This document shows positions 48,427 to 60,700 of a stretch of DNA of 64,000 bases, in pieces. How positions within the stretch are numbered: the stretch's first letter is position 1; every line of letters begins with the position of its first letter. Location: NCBI RefSeq assembly GCF_000003855.2, contig NW_003101680.1, positions 4,032,144 to 4,096,143 of the forward strand, given 5' to 3'. Source of the stretch: Blastomyces gilchristii SLH14081 (lineage: Eukaryota > Ascomycota > Eurotiomycetes > Onygenales > Ajellomycetaceae). The notes beneath the pieces are model-generated. The model did no database searches. It saw only the letters and a list, made by a program, of their open reading frames with translations, and was not told where the DNA came from. A program made the translations under genes and the position numbers.

Positions 48427-49901
48427 TATTCTCACTCAATGAAAAGTTGATCAGACTGTTTTAATTAAGATATTTATTGAACTCTTTTGAAAAGTTAATC
48501 AGACTGTTTCAATTAAGAGATTTCTAAGTCTGTTTTCAATTGAAAAGTTGATCAGACTGTTTCAAAAGAAGAATAAAAGACTTTTGTATATAAAATACCT
48601 GATTTTTTTCACACTAGTTTAGTAACTAGATTACATTTTTAAAGAGAATCTAATAAACTAAAATTGATTTTTAAGATAAATTAATAAAATCTTTATAATC
48701 TCTTACTTAAGATACAGTGAGAAAAAGTATGATATCAATTAATAATAAATCAGATAATATGACAGTTTTTAAGAGAAAAACTGATAAAAAATAAATCAAT
48801 TTTTTACAGAGAAATTGATTAAAACTATTCAATTTTATTCTAAATCATTCAATTATTCTCACACAATAAGTATACAACTCAAATCAGTTAATAAAGAGTA
48901 TAAAAAGAAATTAAATATTAATAAAAGCTCTTCAGTCACTGAAAAAGTAATTCTTACTTAAAAGAATATGAAATTATAATACAAAACAGCTCTGTTTTTA
49001 ATTCTTTGTAAGAATATTATATAAAATTCAGAGAAAAATATCTTACTTTTTCAAGAGAAGTAAAAAACTTTTTCTAAGAACTTTTTTTCTTACATTAACT
49101 ACTACAGAAGAATGAGATAGAAACTGCTATAATATATACTACTGTATATTCTCTAACACAACTTTCTCTCTTCAGAGTCTTAATATTATAGAGAATATAA
49201 GTCTGTTTCTATATAATAATATAAATATTATCAGCAGAATCTAGAGGAACTGGTCATTTATATCTTAAAATAGAAGACTTTATCAATGATTATATCAATA
49301 TAGAGTTAATTCTTAAATTTAATAGAAATCTAGTATTGCTGTTCTCAATCTCTTGCAGAATCTATTGAATATTAAGATATTAAAACTACATTTAATATAT
49401 CTCACTGTGCAGAGATTAAAGACTCAGTCAGATCATGAGATATACTGATTTTATAGTTATTGATATACTATTAACTTATTATTCACTGATTATATACTGA
49501 ATACTGTTACTGAGCTATCTTTTTGTATTATTTCATTGAGAATGAGCCAGATTAAGAGAGATAGTACAAGAGTGAGACTTTATATTGAAGTCTAGATACA
49601 CTGATGACAGACTGCAGAGATTGCACTTCAGAAGTGTCTATTAATTATATACTTGATAATTATTACTGTGGTATCTTTTTGTATTTTTCTACTGAGGATG
49701 AGCCAGATTGAGAAGAGTGATATGAGAGTGAGACTTGGCATTAATGTTTTGAAACATTAAAGATGAACAGGGTTTTTTCAGAGATTGCTTCTCAGATATC
49801 TTCACAATTATAGATCAGAGATCTTTCAAAATCAAGAAGATTGATGCATATGACTAGGTCTCTTCACCTTATAATTTGTATGGCAATTTGGCCCAGAGTT
49901 G

Positions 49902-50127
49902 TTATTATTATTATTATTATTATTATTCTTCCATTATACTCATATGCAAGCGGAGCTTATGATGAGTCCTTGCGTGATGTTAAATACAGGTCAAGTGTTG
50001 GTTATACAGGAGGAAATACAGGTGTTGAGACCACGCCAAGATAACAAGAACATAGGAAAATACAAAGGAGTGACAATTAGATACATGCGATAATAACTTC
50101 CCAGCCCAGGAACATAGAGCGATTCAT
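49902..50127 (-). mobile_element. tRNA-derived SINE, copy 2, truncated by the assembly gap
   Basis: The (AAT)n tail at 49902-49928 (reverse strand) is followed by the same body as copy 1 (9119-9325): CATATGCAAGCGGAGCTTAT, GTGAGACC-like and ACAAAGGAGTGACAATTAG blocks. The match is nearly base-perfect until the Ns begin at 50128. The tRNA-like head is presumably in the gap. It inserted in the LINE-C 5' UTR. Confidence 0.9.
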
Positions 50128-50520
50128 NNNNNNNNNNNNNNNNNNNNNNNNNNNNNNNNNNNNNNNNNNNNNNNNNNNNNNNNNNNNNNNNNNNNNNNNN
50201 NNNNNNNNNNNNNNNNNNNNNNNNNNNNNNNNNNNNNNNNNNNNNNNNNNNNNNNNNNNNNNNNNNNNNNNNNNNNNNNNNNNNNNNNNNNNNNNNNNNN
50301 NNNNNNNNNNNNNNNNNNNNNNNNNNNNNNNNNNNNNNNNNNNNNNNNNNNNNNNNNNNNNNNNNNNNNNNNNNNNNNNNNNNNNNNNNNNNNNNNNNNN
50401 NNNNNNNNNNNNNNNNNNNNNNNNNNNNNNNNNNNNNNNNNNNNNNNNNNNNNNNNNNNNNNNNNNNNNNNNNNNNNNNNNNNNNNNNNNNNNNNNNNNN
50501 NNNNNNNNNNNNNNNNNNNN
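50128..50520. other. Assembly gap (393 N)
   Basis: Unknown bases. The left edge lies in the SINE body and the right edge in a family Z LTR, so the gap should contain the SINE head, a target duplicate and part of the LINE 5' UTR or Z LTR. The stated length may be an estimate. Confidence 0.99.
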
Positions 50521-50710
50521 ACAGAGAGAGAGTATTTCTAACAATATCTATATATTAATTCAAGAACTTCTCAAGAATAAAAAATTTTTCAATTTCAATA
50601 TCTTTGTAAATAATGTCTGATTATCACTGAGCCTTTTATAAGTATTCTCATGACTTCTCTGATCACTTTTTACTGGCTGATAAAGCAGAAGTATCATTAC
50701 TTACAACAGT
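50521..50710 (-). repeat. 3' LTR part of family Z element Z1
   Basis: This is the reverse complement of 62590-62762 (AGTTCTTGAATTAATATAxAG and GAAAGTAATCAGAGATG-like blocks). It probably ends at TTACAACA (about 50708), giving the TGTTG...CAACA LTR ends expected from 62441 (TGTTGCC). The left part is in the gap. Confidence 0.65.
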
Positions 50711-51560
50711 ATTTTCACTCTCTTCAGTCTCATTATCACACTTAATCTTCAGATCAGTAGTTAATTCCATGTCTCTTCTAGATCAGTCTCTGACTCTAAG
50801 CAGTGTAGTCTCACTCTTTGCTGTAAGTCTCTCTGTAAGTAATTTCTTACAGACTCTAGATAACAGTTTCTATAAAGCTCTCAGTGCTGTCAGTATTCTC
50901 TACAGTTCTGCAGACCTATAATCACTCTCTCTCTACTCACACAATCTCTAATCAGATATATGTAAATATGTCTAGATTCTCTATCAACAGTTCTCACATT
51001 ACAGTGCATTTCTGTAATCTCATTATTAATGAGAGATGAGATTCTGAGTACCTGTAAAATCTGAGTAATTATGATAATACAAATATCATGAATTCATGAT
51101 AAGAGTTAATCTGAGTAGATAAACTCTCTCTTTACATCTTAATTATTTCCAGGCTGAATACTTCAGTATAACTGAGAGAGTGAACACAGCTTCATAAGAG
51201 ATATCTGATTATATACACAGATAATCAGCTCTCAAGATTCTGCTATAACTGTATATACTCTGATGTTCATCTTCTCTAAAGTCTATGCATTTCTGATAAC
51301 TTTCATATCAAATGTAATAATTATCTGTATCACAAATATAATACTCTCTACTTCTTTAAAGAGAAGAATTAATAGTTGTGAGAAAGTTGAATATTATGAA
51401 TATTAAGAATGTGAATATGAATTTTCTTTATTTTTTCTTTATTAATCTCTAAATTATGTTCACAGTTCTGTTTTTATTTTCTTTATTTTTTAACTTTAAT
51501 AAGAATATGATTTCTTCTTCTCTTTATATATACTGTGAACTATTCATCTCAGTAGAAACT
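50711..51560. other. 3' region of Z1 downstream of integrase
   Basis: AT-rich, with T-rich tracts (about 51425-51520) and no recognised domain. It lies between the integrase C-terminal part and the LTR; untranslated or decayed coding sequence. Confidence 0.5.
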
Positions 51561-53685
51561 CATCATCTTATAGACTAGAATTTATAAATAACAGTGTTAA
51601 TATCTTTATCATAATCAGATTCTTAGTGAAGATTATATTATTCTAACTTATCAGAATTTACAGTATAAAAGTCATGTCTCAGCTTCTACAGATATCTTAT
51701 CTACTCAGATAATTCTTAAGTGAACTTATTCATCTTATCAGAATGCTCTTATCACTGAATCTTGAATCAGAGCTTATAATCTTACTTCTCTGAGTTAATA
51801 ATCTCTTTAATCTGATATTCTCTTTTACTCTCTAATACTTTATAAACAGAGTGATAAGTCATAGAATTCTCTTCTAAGAATTTCTTATATTTATAAAGTA
51901 AAGAGATATAAAAAATATTATATATCTATAACTTAGATAACAGTTTTAATCTATAAAACTATAAGCTAACTTTCTTCATAATCTTATAAGACTCTATTTA
52001 TAAGAGATTCAGTTTCTTACTAGATCTCTGTATGATAATATTTTCTAAACTCAGTCAGACTCTATCATCTTTCTTAAAACTCTTTATAATATACTTAAAG
52101 TTATAATATCTCTTCTGATACTCTTAAGTCTTTCTCAAGAATTCACAGACTTTCTCTCAGATATTCTGAATTCTCTCAGTCTGTTCATAAGCATTATTAT
52201 ACTCTATAGTATACTCTCACAGCTTCATCAAGATTATTCATGAGTGAGTCTCAATGAGCATCTCAAAGAGAGTTTTATCAGTGCTGATATACTTTGAGTT
52301 GTTGTATATAAACTCTGTGAGTAATAATCAATGTATTCAGTCATTCTAATTATAATTGACAAAGTACTACAGATACTGTTTTAATATACTTATCAGATAT
52401 TCTATCTGATCATCTATTCATTAATGAAAAGTCATACTTAGATCTTATAAAATCTTCAGTATAGTTATCAGATCAGATCAGAACTTCTCTGTAAAAATTG
52501 ATTCTCTGTCTGAGATAATATTTATAGATAATTTATACAACTGAATTATATCACAGATAAAGATATAAGTCAAATTCTTTGACTTTAAGTTCTTACAGAT
52601 GAGTATAAAGTGTATCATCTTAATAAAGCAATCTACTATTATCAGCACACTGTTAAAACAGGCATTATATATGTTCTTACTTTCAGAGAGACTTACAAGA
52701 ATATTCATTTTTAGCTGTTCTCAAGATTCTTATAAAATGAATAGAGAAGTAAGTTCTTTATATAGTTTGAATCATACTACTCATGAATTCTGATAAATAA
52801 TATAAGAATTCACTATCATCTTCACAAGTTCTTATATCTTCAGTCAGAAGTATTTTCTTATAAGCAACTCATAAGATCTAGTATCTATAAAATGACTTAC
52901 TAGAGAAGAGTTATAATATCTTTTAATAAGTTTTACTCATAGAAACTTATTTATAGATATATAAATCCAGCTCTCTCTTTACAAGAGATTATTTAAGTCT
53001 TTTTAGTTCTTTATTTCTATAGAATTGATCTCTGCTGTAAGTAGTTTCTGAATATACTAAGTATATTCATTCTTCAGTTACAGTTCAGACAATCTGAACA
53101 GAAGATCTTATAAAGACTTATACTCTGTTTTCTCTTATATCAGGTCTTTTATAATACTTCTTAAAGTCTGCAAACTCTTCAGATTATAGATACTCTCTTC
53201 AAGAATTCTTACAGAGATTCTCAGAGTGTTAACTCTTAATATTATAAAGAGTAGTTATACAGACTTCTTCTCTCTCTTCTCTCTCTTCTCTTATAAGAGA
53301 TTAAGAGACTCTTCAGTTAATCTCTTTATAATACTCAGTCTAAGCATCTTATAAAGCTTTTCTATCTTCTCTAGTCTCTCTATATCTGTTATTCTAGTCT
53401 TCTTAACATAGTCAGATCTGTGAGAGAGTCTATCTGCTAAGTTCTTAGTTCTTTTAATATGCTCTATCTTGAATCAGAACTTACTCAGTCTCTGAGTTCA
53501 GTAGATCTGCTACTGTGAGAGTTTCTTGATTAAAGTAAACTATTATAAGCTGTTATAATCAGTTCTAACAGTAATCACTATTATAAGACTCTTAAAATAG
53601 TAATATCAGTGATAAAAGAATTTCACTATTATAAGAAGCTTCTGATTATAAATATCATAGTTAATCTCTGCAGATTGTATCTTTC
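51560..53685 (-). pseudogene. Z1 pol, second part: RNase H C-terminal half and integrase
   Basis: Beginning at the G1-B border on the minus strand: EINYDIYNQKLLIIVKFFYHW (about 53600-53665, W as TGA) and LADRLSHRSDY (about 53400-53440) are the later RNase H motifs (family ExNYEIHDKELLAI and NxxADALSR). Integrase follows with a Cys pair (CSDCLNC, about 53085) and the core VLIIVDCFIKMIHFI and NIISDRESIFTEKF (52478-52640), the D...D motifs of IN. The C-terminal part fades out by about 51560. Confidence 0.82.
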
Positions 53686-54018
53686 TGTAAGAGGCCTACG
53701 CCGAATAGATTGGTATAATATTGATAGGTCTTATATAACAAAGATAAAAACATTAAAGAAGGAAAGAAAGAGAAAGTACGAGAATCAGCAATTGAGATGA
53801 ATATTTATACACATATGTGGTGGCATATGCAGTGAAGCTTCGGGGCGGAAGAATATACACGCGTTCATAGCAGCTGAGGATCGGCAATCAGGAATAGCTG
53901 AGAATCGGAGCATACATTACACATGTTCATAGCAGCCAAGGATCAGTGATCAGAAATAGAAGAATCTATGAAGTGTAATGAAATAGTATATATGATTGAT
54001 CAGGTGCAGCTCATCACA
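53686..54018 (-). repeat. 3' LTR of G1-B
   Basis: 333 bp, TGTAAGAGGCCTACGCCG at the outer end. Differences from the 59068 LTR are mostly C/T and G/A (for example GGCCTACGCCG against GATCTACACTG). The pol stop TAA abuts it at 54019-54021. Confidence 0.93.
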
Positions 54019-57000
54019 TTAGCTTCCTTCTTTCAGAAGTAGTTCTCATCAGTCAAGAGCTGCTGTTTTGAATAATACAGAACTCAGAGTTCAGATCAGT
54101 TAATTATAGCTGACTCATTTCATGAGATATTATCAGCTGCAGCTGCAGAATCTCTTATCAAGAATATTCTCAATCTCTCACTCAAGCTCATTATCTTCCT
54201 CTATGATGTCTGATAACTGTCAGTCAGAAGTCAGCTGAGAAGGAAATGAATCAGTGACAGTGATGAAACAAGCTTGTATAAAATACATCATGAATCTCTG
54301 ATAATGTGTTAAGATAGTAGTTATAACTATCTAGAACTTCTATCACTTTATATCTAATATGATGATAATCTAGCATACAAGATGAATGTGTGATTCATAT
54401 ATTCTTAAGATTCAATCATATCAGATCTTCTATCTTATATTATTCAGCAGAGTCTCAGTGAATATTGATTTGATTCTGTTGATCTTATTTCACAGTTGCT
54501 ATGAAGGTCTCTGCTCAATCACAGACATCTCAGAGCTTTATTACTATATTATCAGTGATCTGAATCAGACTGTGAGAATTCAGTATGAACTGTGTAATCT
54601 CTAGAAGATTCAATACTTTCATATGATATTTATATGTAAGAAAGAACAGACTTATATCTGTTAAAATAGCATCTTAACTGTTAATAGCAATCTCTGTATG
54701 TAGAAGAAGATCATATCAATTATCTTATAAGTGATTACAGAACTTATAAAGATAATTCTTTACAGTCTGAATTATTCATTTTAATATATTATCAGTCTCA
54801 GAGTGATAGATAGTTGACAGACAGCATATAATCTTGAGAACTTAACAGATTCTAGTTTAGAGAATACTTATAAATTGACAGTCTCAATCTGATACTATGA
54901 ATCTCAGTAATTCATGTATTTAATAAAACAGACTCTATAGAAAAGCTTCAGTGACTTGTTCAGTATTCATCTTATTACAAGATTTTAATATTATATCTTT
55001 ACTTAATTAATTTATAATGATCAGAATGTTTCTACAATTCTTACTCTTAGATAGATTAATAGCAAAGTTAATTACTACATCTTATCAGATTCTATCAGAA
55101 ATATTAAGTGATTTCAGTAGATCTTTTCTACAGTTCTTTCATGAAATAATAGAAGAACAGTAATTACAGTTTCAGATGAAGCATCTGATACTGTTTAATA
55201 TCTCAGATTAATAGAACTCTTGAGAGATCATTCTATATAGTTGTTTATGACTTAAATAGCTAGTTATACACAAATCATGCATCTCTTGTATTATTCAGAT
55301 GTGTAAGAATTCAGAGTGAGAAACTCAGCATCATTCACAGAATTATAGAGTGTTATTATCATTAATTGAATATTCTGAGATGTCAGTTCTTATATATATT
55401 TCTGAGAGAAATCAGAGTACTTCTTATTATACTGCTTCAGTGAGTGCTTGAAGAAGTTCATCAGTATGAGCTACTGTATATCATAGCTTATCTAATATAG
55501 GTTCAGAAGAAGTTGAGATATCAGTGATAATTCTAATCAGAGAAGTATATATAGTGCTGTGAGCTGTTTCATCTTGATCAACTAGTATCTTCAGATTTAA
55601 GAGTCAGTGCTCTCAGTTCATTCAGTAAGTATCTGTTACATCAGATGACATATTCTGCTCTTATTATAAGAGAGCATCTATCATCAAGTTCTGACTGTCA
55701 GAACAGTAGTGTATTATAAAATGAAAGCAGTTTAAGAACTCAGATTATCATATCTGTTATTCAGTAAGTTTACAGATAGTTATGAAGTATTTGAGATTCT
55801 TATAATCTATAACTATCTTAAATGCAGAGATACTTCAGAGTTCAGAGTTTCATTCTTCTAAACAGTATATAATTGTAAGAAGTTTCTTATCATAGATCTC
55901 ATAATTGCATTCAGCAGAACTCAGTTTCTTAAATATGAAGATATATAATTATAGAATATCTTTATCATCATATTATAATATTACTTCTTCTATTACATAG
56001 TCAGAGAAATCAGCTTTAACAACTGTCTTATAATCAGAATTAAATATAATCAGTAGAGAAGTATTAATGAATATTCTCTTTATCTATACAAATGCAGCTT
56101 CAGTATTCACTGATTATTAAAATACTGAGTCTTTCTTAGTGAGATCTATAAGTAGTCTTATAATATCTGAGAAGTTTCATATAAATTACTGATAGAAGTT
56201 AGTAAATCTGATGAAGCTTTATACATCTTTCACAGTACACAGAGCTTCTCATTCAAGAATAACAGAGACTTTCTCAGAATTCATTCAAATTCCCTTATCA
56301 GCTTCTATAATAAAACTCAGATACTTGATACTCTTGACTTTAAAATCATACTTATTAATATCTATCAGTAGTTCTGCTTCTTGTAGTCATTGTAATATTT
56401 TTTACACATATTCTTAATATTCTTTTCTGAATTTATCAGTGAAGATGAGAATATCATTTAGATAAGCAGATACAAACTTATTAAGAAAATTTCAGAGCAC
56501 TCAGTTGATATACTTCTGAAATATACTGAGAGCATTAGTCAGCTCAAAGAGTGTGACTATTCATTTAAAGAGATTATAATATATTCAGAATGCTGTAAGT
56601 CATTCATCTTCTTCAGTAATACAAATCTTATAAAACATGGTAATGACATCTTACTTTATAAATCATTGAGCTCACTTGATTTGTGCTAGAGTTTCATTGA
56701 TAAGAGATAAGAGATATCAATCTTTCTTTATCAATCTGTTCAGATCTTGATAGTTCACACAGAATTGAAGTTTTTCATCTGATTTCTTTGTAAAGAGAAT
56801 AAAGACTGCAGTGAAAGAGTTACTAACATATATAAATTCTTTATTCAATAGATTATTGAGTGTCTTTCAAAGAAGAAGAAGTTCATCTTGAGATATGTTA
56901 TAAAGAGAGTCTCATGACAGTTCAGAGTTCTTATTATTCTTTTTCTCTAACTTGATACTGTGATTCACTTCAGAATCTCATAAGAGAGATATGTTTATAA

Positions 57001-57600
57001 TATTATCTTATCAGAAGACATCTAGATACTTATAATATTATTAAGAGAGTTTTGTACAAGAATCTGTTATTATAATACAGAATAACTTTTCTAGAGTCTT
57101 TTTAATATCAGTCAGACTGATAGAATAGATTGATATATGATTCTGCTGTCAGTGAACTTGTCAGTGACTCTGTCAGTGATTTTGATAATAACTTCTTTTT
57201 CAGAGTATTTCATAAGCATTGACAGAGATCATTGTAAGATTCATAGTCTTGTGAATATTATCTTCATAAATTCTATCATCATTAGAGAATATCAAACTTC
57301 TGTTTCAAGTATTCAGCCAGATGCCTTGTTCAGATAGTCAGACAAGTTCTAATATAAAATCATAATCAAGATTATCAACTTCATATACATAGACATCTTC
57401 ACATTGATATTCTCTCACATCTATGTTTAGTTTCATCATATAACAGATACAAACATCTTTCAGACTATTAAATTCTGCAAGAAGTCAAGATTTTGATAAA
57501 GAGATACACTGAAGATTATGATATCTTATAACTGAAGATTTTATCATTATATAGTAACATAGATCACTGTCTATCATAGCTTTTATATTATACATATTAT
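54019..57600 (-). pseudogene. G1-B pol remnant with chromodomain
   Basis: It parallels G1-A pol: protease region, RT (the YLDD-equivalent near 56450-56480), RNase H (about 55780-55960), integrase (about 55300-54400) and a C-terminal chromodomain remnant (about 54070-54180), ending with TAA at the LTR. It is more decayed than G1-A, with both TGA and TAA/TAG stops. Confidence 0.83.
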
Positions 57601-58770
57601 TAATTACAGTAGATACAAGAATTGCATTCATTATCATCTTCTCTTTAAATTATTGTTATCTGATCTCTTCAAGCTTCTGTTTATAAATTTGAATAGAAGT
57701 TAATCTTTTCTCTGTTTCACTGAGATATTCTTATAGTTATTCTCTGAATCTTTCTCTAATATAACATGATTGATGCAGACAGACACTAATCTTTCTCTCA
57801 AATATGAAGATATATAGATTAATTAGCAGTTGAAAGCAATGTGTTCTGATCAGTTACAGTTAATACACACTTCATATTAATATCAATCAGCAACTTCTTC
57901 AGAAGTGATCTCAGAGACTCAGAAGCCTGTTTGAACAGTGACAACGCTTGCTTATATATAGACATTTGAATCTATTCAGTTCATGACCTCTGTATCATTA
58001 TTCTTCAGTGTGAGTGTATAAGTGACTGAGATGTAACATCTTCTATCACTGTTCTGTATACTCTTAAGCTTGATAAGATAGTCATTCAATGTCTGAAGCT
58101 GTGTGCAGAAGTCTTTATAAGTCTGATCTTTATCTACACTTATAAGAATCTGTAAGAGTTCAAAAGTCAATATCTTCTTGAGCATGCTAATTCTTATTCA
58201 ATTCTCTCAAGATTGATCATCTGCTTCTAGAATCTTGATATTAAAGTCAGAGATAAATGTTATAAGAGAAGTATTTCTCTGTCAAGTACTCTGTAATCAA
58301 TCTAATACTTTCTGTTATATGACAGTGTCTTGAAACAGAATATAAAGATATCTTATAATATTATCAGACATTCACAACACTGATTCACATGCTTTCATTT
58401 ATGAATAAAACTTCTGTTTGATATAATCTTTCAATCATTCATTAATATATCAATTTTGATTGATTAATAAACTGATGAAATCTTCATCTACACTCAGTTT
58501 CATAAGTATTTTCATTCTTCATGATGAGTAGAGAGTGAGATCAGAAGTATTAAAATATACAGAAGTATTTAAACATTCTTTCAGTGCTTTTATATTTGAT
58601 TCTGTAGATATTGAAATCACATGAATTAATCATTGAATCTCTTCATATTGAAGTTATTGAGTTGCATGTATATCAGCTATTTATTATTATTATAAGTTCA
58701 ATGTTGCTCAGAGTCACTGTGATATTGTATCTATACTCACATTCAAGAGTTTCATATTATTATTAGACAT
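57600..58770 (-). pseudogene. G1-B gag remnant
   Basis: The minus-strand ATG at 58770 opens a gag like that of G1-A (MSNNN...). The frame at 57976-58185 (LKKILTFELLQILISVDKDQTY...QTLNDYLIKLKSIQ) matches G1-A near 39010-39270. The zinc knuckle lies near 57830-57870 and is partly degraded. Stops throughout. Confidence 0.8.
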
Positions 58771-59067
58771 GATTATATCAATCATCAGCTATGTAATATC
58801 TGTGAAATCTGAAGAAGTGTAATCATATTCTCATACATCTAAGTGTCAGAACTCTCAGGTCTTTCACTGATATTCTCTTATAAGATCTTATTCTCTTCAT
58901 AAGATCTTGTTACAGAGTCAGAGTGACTGATGAGTAAGTTTCTATCTGAGAACTCAGTGTTCACTTAACTATTTAACTGTTTCTCTATTTCTTACATATT
59001 ATTACATATTCAGATATCTCTTGATGAATAATTGTTTCTAATAAGAAGATAAAGAACATTTTTATAG

Positions 59068-59400
59068 TGTAAGAGATCTACACTGAATAGATCAGTATAA
59101 TATTGATAGATCTTATATAACAAAGATAAAAACATTAAAGAAGAAAAGAAAGAGAAAGTGTGAGAATCAGTGATCAAGATGAATATTTATACATGTATGT
59201 GATGGTGTATGTGATGAAGCTTCAGGGTGGAAGAATATACACACATTCATAGCGGCCGAGGATTGGTGATCAGGAATGGCTGAGAATCGGAGTGTATGTT
59301 ACGCGCGTTCGTAGCGGCCGAGGATCAGTGATCGGGAATGAAAGAATCTATGAAGTGTAATGAAATAGTCTATATGATTGATCGGGCGCAGCCCGCCACA
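59068..59400 (-). repeat. 5' LTR of G1-B
   Basis: 333 bp, ending GGGCGCAGCCCGCCACA. It keeps CpG-rich repeats (GTTACGCGCGTTCGTAGCGG) near 59301-59320. Confidence 0.93.
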
Positions 59401-60700
59401 CTTTCATAAGAAAAAGATCACTGAAACTCAGTTCTTATTTAACTGTAGTTATAAGACTATTTCTGAAATTATAAAGAAGAAGATATCTATCTTTAATCTA
59501 ATTAAGAGTAAGAGATTAAAGTGAAACAGTATCACTGTATTTATAAATATCTGTTTTAATCTTGTAAAGATCTTATAAGCTTCTAAGATAAGAAAGTTCT
59601 CACAGCTCTTTCTTCTTAATAATCTTTTCATTCTTTATTTAAAATGACTTTTTCTTATTTTTATTCTTCAGCATATCTGTAAGAGCTAAGAAGATTCTTA
59701 TAAATACAAAGATAAACTGTCTATAGAAATTTATAAAGCTTAGAAAGATCTGAATCTTATAAATACTAGTTAACTCTAATTATAATAGAATAGTCTTAAC
59801 TTATGAGAATTTCATCTGAATATTATCTGTAATAATTATATATTCTAGAAAATTAATCTGATAGATACTGAAGTTGTACTTTAAAATCTTAATATACAGT
59901 TCTGTCTTATCTAAGATCTTTAACACACTTATTATATTCTCAGTGTATTCTTTCTTCTTCATAGAGTACATTATTACATCATTCAGATATATTATTATAA
60001 AGACATTCAGATATATATAAAGTATTTTATTAGTAAAAGACTGAAATATCACAGAAGTATTAGTCAAATTAAAAGACATCACTAGATATTCAAAAAATCT
60101 CAGTGTAGTTCTAAAGACAGTCTTTCATTCATTCTCAGATTATATTCACAGTTAGATATATATATTAATTATATTCAGTTATATAAATATAACAGCTTCT
60201 ATAAGACAGTTAATTACATTCTCAATTAGAGATAAAGAATAGTAACTCTTTATAGTCTTGAAGTTCAGATTACAGTAGTTTATATATAATCTGAGATCTT
60301 CATTCTTCTTCTTTACAAATATCACAGAGACTTTCACAGAGATCTATGAAGATTAAATAAAGTCATTCTTCAGATTCTTCTTTATATAAGTCTGTAAGAT
60401 CTCTGTCTCATAATAAGAGAGCTTATAGATTGATTTTTAGAAGAGTTTCTACTCTTCTATTAAATCTATTACTAGATTCTTCTTATAGTGAGATGAAAAC
60501 TCAGCTATCTTAGCTAAACTGAATATCTCTATAAGATCTTGATATTTCTCTGATATCTGAAGCTCAGTTTTCATAATTATAAAGTTCTCAGATATTTATA
60601 AAGTTATTATATAGATAAGCTTGTCTTCTCTAATTAACTTTACAGTATCAACTGATTCTATCTCTGTAAGTAAGTCTGTTAATACTGATCAGAACTATAA
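59401..60700 (-). pseudogene. Z1 pol, first part: RT and RNase H start
   Basis: On the minus strand, 59801-60082 reads SFNLTNTSVIFQSFTNKIL...FIIIYLNDVIMYS, the gypsy RT motif (GLxNAPATFQ...YLDDILIYS) with YLND. 59449-59631 gives AYKIFTRLKQIF and VILFHFNLLLLIRLKID, the RT-RNase H junction (AFxxLKxxF...VLxHFDPxxxIxLETDAS). The frame runs into the G1-B LTR at 59400 and resumes at 53685. Confidence 0.85.

Larger units (their letters stand above)
42462..49897 (-). mobile_element. LINE-C, near full-length LINE
   Basis: Read on the minus strand: 5' UTR monomers (about 49500-49760), leader, tandem repeats before ORF1 (about 48430-48570), ORF1, ORF2, 3' UTR and the (AAT)n tail at 42462-42480. The extreme 5' end is missing: at 49897 the SINE tail begins within text matching LINE-B 3215-3225 (GGCCCxGxGTTGT). 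The 3' half is almost identical to LINE-A, including most inactivating changes. Confidence 0.9.
53686..59400 (-). mobile_element. Chromovirus G1-B with complete LTRs, inserted in Z1
   Basis: The 5,715-bp element has 333-bp LTRs at 53686-54018 and 59068-59400 and a perfect 5-bp duplication CTTTC (53681-53685 and 59401-59405). It is the same family and orientation as G1-A; its LTRs are about 32 bp shorter, probably from fewer internal repeats. The insertion splits the RNase H domain of Z1. Confidence 0.95.

Noticed and set aside
50077..50544. A 155-residue frame across the N gap
   Set aside because: It exists only because unknown bases were translated as X.
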